From contig OZ024869.1 in NCBI GenBank assembly GCA_964017185.1, positions 6,532,501-6,596,500 on the forward strand: DNA of 64,000 nt. Direction: 5' to 3'. Every line of letters starts with the position of its first letter. Within the stretch, counting starts at the first letter, position 1. The DNA comes from Rugalucina vietnamica (taxonomy: Eukaryota > Mollusca > Bivalvia > Lucinida > Lucinidae). Below the pieces are notes generated by a model. The model did not search any database. It saw only the letters and a list, made by a program, of their open reading frames with translations, and was not told the origin of the DNA. The translations under genes and the position numbers were made by a program. Positions 57,454 through 64,000 of the stretch are shown here, piece by piece.

Positions 57454-57529
57454 ATGTATAACAGTCTCACAAGTCTTTTGAGCACAGTTAAAAAACTTAT
57501 TGAGTAACATCAAAAGAAAACAAGTCTAT

Positions 57530-57690
57530 AATGAGGGGTTTCTGAAAAGATCCGACACAAACCAGGCTATACAGAGGAAAGCTAGAAGCTTAATATTTAG
57601 TATTTAAAAGAATGTGATGGATTGTACTATCAACTTTGCTTTTTCTCACATATGCAAAAAGACAGTTTTCTTATGATGTGGCTGAAATTA
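57530..57690. mobile_element. MITE-1, badly decayed
   Basis: GATCCGACACAAACCAGGCT and GACAGTTTTCTTATGATGTGG blocks remain. Confidence 0.5.
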
Positions 57691-57810
57691 AACAGCTTTG
57701 TAACATTCTTACCTGATCAACACCTTTGTTGGATCAAATTTTATCAAGGCGCTGCTTACTAGTTGGCCCTGCTTACTAGTTAATTATCTTTCTATATAGA
57801 TTTTGTCATA

Positions 57811-58049
57811 TGAGCCGCGTCATGAGAGAATCGGATTTTTGCATATGCAAAAACCAAAGGCGCAGATCAGCTGTGCAGTAGCTGCACAGCTGATCAGCGT
57901 CTCTGTTTTCGCTAAACAGATAGTACAATCCCTCTTCTACTTATATCCAAAATTTTAAGCTTCTAGTCTACTTTTGTGACTGTACAGGCCTGTTCGTGTC
58001 TGACCTGGTCGGACACCCCGAAGACCGTTTATCTCACGTTACAGCTCAT
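57811..58049. mobile_element. MITE-1, GTGC-arm subtype, in acid phosphatase 3' region
   Basis: Ends TGAGCCGCGTCATGAGAGAA and TTTATCTCACGTTACAGCTCA. The core AGCTGTGCAGTAGCTGCACAGCT keeps the stem. Confidence 0.8.
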
Positions 58050-58071
58050 ATAACAACTACCGGTGAAATAT

Positions 58072-61000
58072 CATGCATTAGTCAACCTCTCCATCTTGTA
58101 TCCAGGGTTGTTCCTCTTATAGCTAATATACATCACCACATTGATGGCCAAGAGAATAAGTAGAAGCACTGCCAGTACAATCACCACAATCCATGCTGAA
58201 ATGAATCAAGACAAGCCATCATAACAGATGTACATTTTTTTACAACAGGGGCCAGTTGTTCAAAATTAACTACGTCGTTAGTTAAAGTTTCGTTAAAATT
58301 TCTATCATTAATATTACAAATACACTGTTATTTTTTGTTGAAAAAATGTGAGAATCCTTTGCACTGCAAAGGATTCTCACATTTTTTTCAACAAAAAATA
58401 ACAGTGTATTTGTTACTTTAGCTGATATTTGCTTAACAAATTTATGTCTTAACGATATCATTAAGCTAACAATGCTTTGAACAACTGGGTCCAGGGGTTT
58501 AAGTAACATACCATATTCATTCTTGTTTGTTTGTTTTTATTGAGGTTTAACGTCCCAATCAACAATTTTTCAGTCATGTCGGGACGGAGCCACCGCTTCC
58601 TGTGTATTAACCAGTACTTTAGGGAGTTAATGTGTCTTACTCAAGGACACAACACGATGACCCTTGTGGGGCTCGAACCCAGAACCTCTCCATTTGGAGT
58701 CCCAATGCTCATCCACTAGGCCACCACACACCTATCATATTCATTCTAGCACTCAAGCTCAAATAAGTGCACACTCTGGTCATTTTCAAAAAAACATCAT
58801 TAATTTACACCAATTTTACACATTAATACCATATTACCTGCATTAAAACTTAACCATAAATTATCAAACACTATTTTGCAACAATTGGAACACTTAAATG
58901 ACAACATCTTTAATATTTGTGACATGGTTATGATGTTTTCATTCATACTGCACACTTTTGTAAAGAACTAATACAAAATTTATGTTTTGTAAAAGTTACG
59001 ATTTACCATCCAAGTCATGAATTCTTGAGTCCATGTTGGGATTCAGCCAATGTTTCCCGGATACTTAATCAGTATGGGCAGTACAATGGGGGCTTTGTGT
59101 CTTGCTCAAGGGTACTACACAGCACAGGTAGGTTTCGAACCTCAGACCTCCCACACAGGTAACCGACGTTTTACCCCTAAGCTCTCCCACAATTATGGAC
59201 CAAGGTCACATTTATTGAGACTGTGCAGTAACTGCACAGCTGAGCAGCGCCTTTGTTTTCACTACATGGATAGTACAATTCCTGATTTTCTTATATTCGA
59301 AATTTCAAGCTTCTGGCCATCTTCTGTAGCTGCACAGGCTGGTTTGTGTCAGACTTGGTCAGAAACCCAGGACTGTTTTTCTCGCTCTTGGCCCAACTAT
59401 GAAGAGTCATTAATTTTTAATTCATTGCAAGGATCATTTTCAGTTGTTGTGGCTTACCTGTAGAGAACTTGTTACCAGTCTTCTGACTGGTCAAACCACA
59501 TTCCTTCAGCCAATCAGTGGGTATCACAGGTTTCGTTAACTTTATAAATGACTCCAGTGGACAGTTCTGCGTACAACCTATAGTTATAAAAAACAAGTGG
59601 TCCAAGGGCAACGAATGCTCACCTGAGAGTCAAGAAGTACAGTCATTGGACAAAAGAATAAGTAGGATTTTTACCATTTATGGACATGGCGGCCATCTTG
59701 GTCATGTGACCTGGAAACCTTAGTTACATCTACAGAATAGCTCGCCGAATTTCGAACTCATCCCAGATCTTATGGCTGTCCTTGTAGCATGAAAGAATGA
59801 ATGAGATCCGATAAAACATGTAGGTGCTAGAGTGATCACAACACTTAACAGCCATTTTCAAAATGCTCAGGGGCAGTTAACTCTCCAGTATATGGTCCAG
59901 TATTGCTGAATTTCAAACTCATCTGAGCTCTTATGGCTGTTCTTGTTACTTGCAAGAATGAAGAAGATCCAATCAGAAATGATGGCGCTAGAGCGTTCAC
60001 AACATCTTTCCCATTGTTAGTCATTGAGGATTTTTTCAAACACTCAAGGGCAGTTAACTCCCCATGCTTGAATCTTGCCGAATTTCAAACTCATGCGAGA
60101 TCTCATGGCTGTCCTTGTTACATGAAAGAATGAAGAAGATCCGATCAAAAATGTAGGTGCTAGAGTGTTCACAACACTTAACAGCCATTTTTCAAACACT
60201 CAAGGGCAGGTAACTCCGCAGTCTATGGTCGAAACTTGCTGAATTTCGAACTCATCAGAGATCTTACAGCTGTCCTTGTTGCCTGCAAAAATGAAGAAGA
60301 TCCCATTAGAAATGAAGGTGCTGGAGCGTTCACAACATCTTTCCCATTGTAAGTCTATGGGGATTTTTTCAAATGCTCAAGGGCAGCTAACTCCGCAGTC
60401 CATGGCCGAATCTCTCCGAATTTCGAACTCATCCAAGATCTCATGGCTGTCCTTGTTACATGAAAGAATGAAGAAGATCCAATCAAAAATGTAGGCGCTA
60501 GTGTGTTCACAACACTTAACAGCCATAATCCAAACGTTCAAGGGCAGGTAACTCTGCAATCTATAGTCGCATTTCGCTGAATTTCAAACTCATGCGAGAT
60601 CTTATGGCTGTCCTCCTGGCCTGCAAGAATGAAGAAGATCCTATTAGAAATGAAGGCGCTGGAGCGTTCACAACATCTTTCCTATTGTAAGTCTATGGGG
60701 ATTTTTTCAAACGCTCAAGGGCAGCTAACTCCGCAGTCCATGGTCAAATCTTGCCGAATTTCGAACTCATCCCAGATCTCATGGCTGTCCTTGTTACATG
60801 AAAGAATGAAGAAGACCCGATCAAAAATGTAGGTGCTAGAGTGTTCACAACACTTAACAGCCATTTTCCAAACGCTCAAGGACAGGCAACTCCGCAGTCC
60901 ATGGTCGAATCTTGCTGAATTTCGAACTCATGCGAGATCTTATGGTTGTCCTTGTTACCTGCAAGAATGAAGAAGATCTGATCAGAAATGAAAGCGCTGG

Positions 61001-62405
61001 AGTATTCACAACATGGTTATTGTAAGTCAATGGGGATTTTTTCAAACGCTCAAGGGCAGCTAACTCCGCAGTCCATGGTCGAATCTACCCGAATTTTTAA
61101 CTCATCCGAGATCTTATGACTGTCCTCATTACCTGCAAGAATGAAGAAGATCCTATCAAAAATGTAGGTGCTAGAGTGTTCACAACATTTTTCCCATTGA
61201 AACCCTATGGGAGCTATCTGTTGCCATGGAAACCAGAGTTCTGATCCGACCTGGTCCAAAACCTTATGCAACCTTTCCCCCACCCCAATGATACTTCTGA
61301 TAAAATTTGATTGCAATTGACTGACTAGTCAGATATTTGTTGTTGAAAGTGTTGATTGACGGACAGACGGACGCACGGACGCACGCACGCACGGACGGAC
61401 GATGGCTCGACTACCATACTATAAGCTCACCTTGTGAGGCTTCGGCTCAGGTGAGTTAATAAGACCATCAATATCAGTTCTCGTATAAAATTACTTTACA
61501 TATTACTGACAAACAGATGATCCAACTGACAAACAGATGATCCAAGCCAGCAGATAGGAGCTTAAATTATGTAAAAGCTATTTCTAATGTTTCAAATAAG
61601 AACAGATTAAAACTGCACTGTTCAGCCACTAATGGTTATTTTGACGTCTTAATTTACACTTTTTTTTAAACTTTTTGTTTGTTTTAGTTGGTTTACAGCT
61701 TAGCCTAGTACATTGTGATCATGTTGGGATGTTGCCTCCAATTTTGTGAGACTGAAAATTTGGGTGAAAAGGGGACTTACACTAATAATTCAGCCGTCTC
61801 GTGGGAAAACCAGCAATGTGGTTTTTGAACAGGTCCAACACAAACCCGGCTGTACAGCCACAGATGACAGCTAGAAATTTCGGATTTAAGACGAAGAGGG
61901 ATTGTACTATGCGTGTTGCGAAAAAAAAGGCGCTGATCAGCTTCGCAGTTACTGCAAAGCTGATCTGCACCTTTGTTTTCGCATATGCAGATTGTTGGTT
62001 TTCCCATGCGGCGGCTCATATGTTATTGATATAAAAGCCAACCACATTATAACACTATCTTTGGGGTCCATGGAAGTATTACATGTTATAAATGAAATGG
62101 TGTTATAATGAGGTTGTTTACAATAGACATATAGCAAAATAATCATTTTGGGAGCCATGACATGGCCATGTTATATCGATAATCACACTATAGTGAGGTA
62201 CATTACAATGAGGTTGAACTGTACCTGGTATTGTCAAAGGACTGATTGTATTTTGATCTGTAGTTGAGTTTTTGAAGAAAAGCTTGACAAAGTTGTTCCC
62301 TGTAGAATTCTGATGCAGTTCTAGTATCACCATTGCAGCGTATGGAGGACTGATGTTGTTGAAGACTTGTAGGGCGCTGAGTAGTGACGCTACTGTAGTG
62401 TCATG
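58072..62405 (-). CDS. Histidine acid phosphatase (lysosomal/prostatic type), last three exons, 5' partial
   Basis: Exons on the minus strand: 62225-62405, 59458-59577, and about 58072-58195. The first begins HDTTVASLLSALQVF, the conserved C-terminal His-Asp motif whose Asp is the proton donor of the branch-2 histidine phosphatase fold. It continues PPYAAMVILELHQ. The second has CTQNCPLESFIKLTKPVIPT then DWLKECGL, closely following ACP2/ACP3. The third encodes a membrane helix (WIVVIVLAVLLLILLAINVV) and a short basic tail with YKRNNPGYKMERL, as in lysosomal ACP2, which has a tyrosine-type sorting tail. Splice phases are 1 and 1. The N-terminal RHG motif lies right of the window. The last few codons and the stop are uncertain: TGA candidates lie near 58072 and 58048. 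A palindromic MITE and SINEs lie in the last intron, a HINE-like element in the previous one. Confidence 0.85.
58248..58492. mobile_element. Palindromic MITE, second copy of the 44.0-kb family
   Basis: GGCCAGTTGTTCAAAATTAA and TTTGAACAACTGGGTCC ends. Interior hairpin arms AATACACTGTTATTTTTTGT and complement surround GAATCCTTTGCACTGCAAAG. Very similar to 44032-44281. Confidence 0.85.
58540..58735 (-). mobile_element. tRNA-derived SINE (minus)
   Basis: In the minus sense, TGGCCTAGTGGATGAGCATT (A box) and GGTTCGAGCCCC (B box) lead to a GGGACGTTAAACC end; on the plus strand this reads GGTTTAACGTCCC. It lies in the acid phosphatase last intron. The following 58736-59014 shows no gene. Confidence 0.8.
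59015..59200 (-). mobile_element. tRNA-derived SINE (minus), diverged
   Basis: GGTTTCGAACCTCAGACCTC contains a B box in reverse. GTGTCTTGCTCAAGGGTAC matches the other SINEs. Confidence 0.65.
59217..59393. mobile_element. MITE-1, left-truncated
   Basis: Starts in the core at GTGCAGTAACTGCACAGCTG and runs to TTTTTCTCGCTCTTGGCCC. Confidence 0.65.
59593..61456 (-). mobile_element. HINE-like element, copy 9, third body type, tail type B
   Basis: The tail ACAAGTGGTCCAAGGGCAAC then GAATGCTCACCTGAGAGTC is at the left. GGACGCACG minisatellite lies at about 61363-61400 and the head GGCTCAGGTGAGTT ends at 61456. The body is tandem monomers of about 175-195 bp with CCGAATTTCGAACTCATCC and GGGCAGCTAACTCCGCAGTC. 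It lies in the acid phosphatase intron between exons at 62225 and 59577. Confidence 0.75.
61457..61790. other. Intron sequence, short tandem repeat
   Basis: ACTGACAAACAGATGATCCA occurs twice in tandem near 61504-61545. TGTTGGGATGTTGCCTCC near 61720 resembles SINE-associated sequence. Otherwise nothing is seen. Confidence 0.4.
61791..62018. mobile_element. MITE-1 in acid phosphatase intron
   Basis: CAGCCGTCTCGTGGGAAAAC and GGTTTTCCCATGCGGCGGCTCA ends. The core AGCTTCGCAGTTACTGCAAAGCT has one stem mismatch. Confidence 0.8.
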
Positions 62406-62510
62406 CTGAAAGAAATAAACTTGATTTAAACTGCTGCTACAGTCTATTAAAAATCTATTTGAGCTGCTGTACAGAAAAGCAACTAGAATTTGTTTTCTAT
62501 GTGAAAACTG

Positions 62511-63655
62511 ATGTCTCCCCCCTTTCTACGTGCATGTCCAAAATATGCAAGCAAGAGTTATAGTTCTTGTGCATCACATATCCTGTCGTTCTGTTTTTTA
62601 AGTGTACCAAGTTTCATTGAAATATCTCTTACGGTTTTCAAGTTATAGAGTGGGCACGAAATTGTATGGAAAATAATCAAAGGAAAATAACTCCAAAGAT
62701 ATGAAAGCAAGAGTAATGATTCTTGTGCATGAAACATCATCTCATCATGCTTTACCATGTACCATGTTTCATTGAAAAATCTCTAATGGTTTTTGAGTTA
62801 TAGAGCATGAAAAATAATCAAAGGGAAATAACTCCAAAGATATGCAAGCAAGAGTTATGGTTCTTGCATGACATATCATCTCATCGTGCTTTATAAATGT
62901 ACCAAGTTTCATTGAAATATTTCTTATGGTTTTCAAGTTATAGAGTGGACATGAAATTGTATGGAAAAATAATCAAAGGGAAATAACTCCAAAAATATGA
63001 AAGCAAGAGTTATAATTCTTGTGCATGACACATCGTCTCATCGTGCTTTATAAGTGTACCAAGTTTCACTGAAATTTCTCTTACGGTTTTCAAGTTATAG
63101 AGTGGACACGAAATTGTATGGAAAATAATCAAAGGGAAATTACTCCAAAGATATGCAATTAAGAGTTATGGTTCTTTAGCACTACACATCATCTCATCGT
63201 GCTTTATAAGTGTACCAAGTTTCATTGAAATATCTCTTACGGTTTTCGAGTTTTAGAGCGGACACGAAATTGTATGGAAAATAAACAAAGGGAAATAACT
63301 CATAAAATACTCAAGCCAGAGTTATGGTTCTTGTGCATGACAAATCGTCTGATCATGCTTAATTAGTGTACCAAGTTTTATTGAAAAATCTAAAACGGTT
63401 TTTAAATTATAGAGCAGACAGGAAATTGTATCGAAAATAATCAAAGGGAAATAACTCCAAAAATACTCAAGCTAGAGTTATGGGCATGACACATCGTTTC
63501 GTCGTGGTTTACAAGTATACCAAGTTTCATTGAAAAATCTTTAACGGTTTTCAAGTTATAGAGCGGACACAATTTGTGACAGACAGACAGACGGACGAAC
63601 AGACAGACGCACAGGGAAAAACAATATGTCTCCCGACCCTGAAGGGGGGAGACAT
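62511..63655 (-). mobile_element. HINE-like element, ATGTCTCCCCC head family
   Basis: In the minus sense the head is ATGTCTCCCCCCTTCAGGGT with a complementary CGGGAGACAT, then a GTCTGTCTGTCC minisatellite (63570-63615). About six tandem monomers of about 175 bp follow, with CCAAGTTTCATTGAAATATC and GGGAAATAACTCCAAAGATA on the plus strand. The far end carries ATGTCTCCCCCC at 62511, so GGGGGGAGACAT/ATGTCTCCCCCC are subterminal inverted repeats. It lies upstream of acid phosphatase exon 62225-62405. Confidence 0.65.
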
Positions 63656-63659
63656 AACA

Positions 63660-63851
63660 ATCTGCATATGCATCTGCATATAACTGCACAGCTGATCAGC
63701 ACCTTTGTTTTCTCTCCAAAGATAGTACAATGCCTCTTCTTTCTTAATCTAAAATTTCAAGGTTCTAGCTATATTTTCTGTGGCTGTACAGCCTGGTTTA
63801 TGTCAGACCTGGTCAGAAGCCCAGATTATTGGCTTTGTCACGCAAAGGCTC
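63660..63851. mobile_element. MITE-1, diverged
   Basis: ATAACTGCACAGCTGATCAG core arm, GATAGTACAATGCCTCTTC, and a GGCTTTGTCACGCAAAGGCTC end. It directly abuts the tandem element. The last 149 bases show no gene. Confidence 0.65.
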
Positions 63852-64000
63852 TATTTTCTCTTTTTCTCTCAGCATTGGCAGTATCTACACCAAAGCGTAT
63901 ATAAAATTGGCTATGTATTTTTCAAAGACAATCTAAATCATTCTATCTGTTCACTACCATTCACTATCTTGATTTCTCTGTATCAATCTGCTATTTCTAT

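Overview
The window is eukaryotic and most likely from a bivalve mollusc. It is AT-rich, its genes are split by GT-AG introns, and it is crowded with short transposable elements of kinds common in bivalves. These include head-plus-tandem-repeat elements beginning AGCTCACCTGAGCC, small palindromic MITEs and tRNA-derived SINEs. I cannot name the species. There is no operon, CRISPR array or other prokaryotic feature.

Four host genes are visible. (1) 2-721, plus strand: the last exon of an unrecognised, glycosylation-rich protein with a hydrophobic C-terminus. (2) 6771-8202, minus: a two-exon class A G-protein-coupled receptor of 395 residues. (3) 25140-44006, plus: a complete animal heme peroxidase. 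I rebuilt it as 16 exons with compatible phases, 2115 coding nt and 704 aa. It has a signal or anchor segment and nearly all catalytic landmarks, but an Ala replaces the usual heme-linking Asp. (4) about 58072-62405, minus: the last three exons of a lysosomal/prostatic-type histidine acid phosphatase with a C-terminal membrane anchor. Its 5' exons lie beyond the right edge. A broken non-LTR retrotransposon lies at 21.7-24.0 kb.

Layout: 0-3 kb, gene 1, an AT satellite and a mariner-type MITE. 3.1-5.3 kb, a Helentron-like (HINE-like) tandem element. 5.6-8.2 kb, MITEs and the receptor. 8.9-21.1 kb, repeats, including a HINE-like copy with two other transposons nested in it. 21.7-24 kb, LINE remains. 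25-44 kb, the peroxidase with intron-borne MITEs, a long-TIR foldback element, three HINE-like copies and microsatellites. 44-58 kb, more MITEs, HINE-like copies and SINEs. 58-62.4 kb, acid phosphatase. 62.5-63.9 kb, another tandem-repeat element and a MITE remnant.

The most interesting signal is in the receptor. Its only intron, 244 bp in transmembrane helix 1, is essentially a MITE flanked by a 20-bp duplication of coding sequence. One duplicate holds the 5' splice junction and the other supplies the 3' AG, as expected if a transposon insertion created the intron. A second theme is the HINE-like elements: one head, several unrelated tandem bodies and two tails, carrying conserved arrays that resemble transcription-factor sites.
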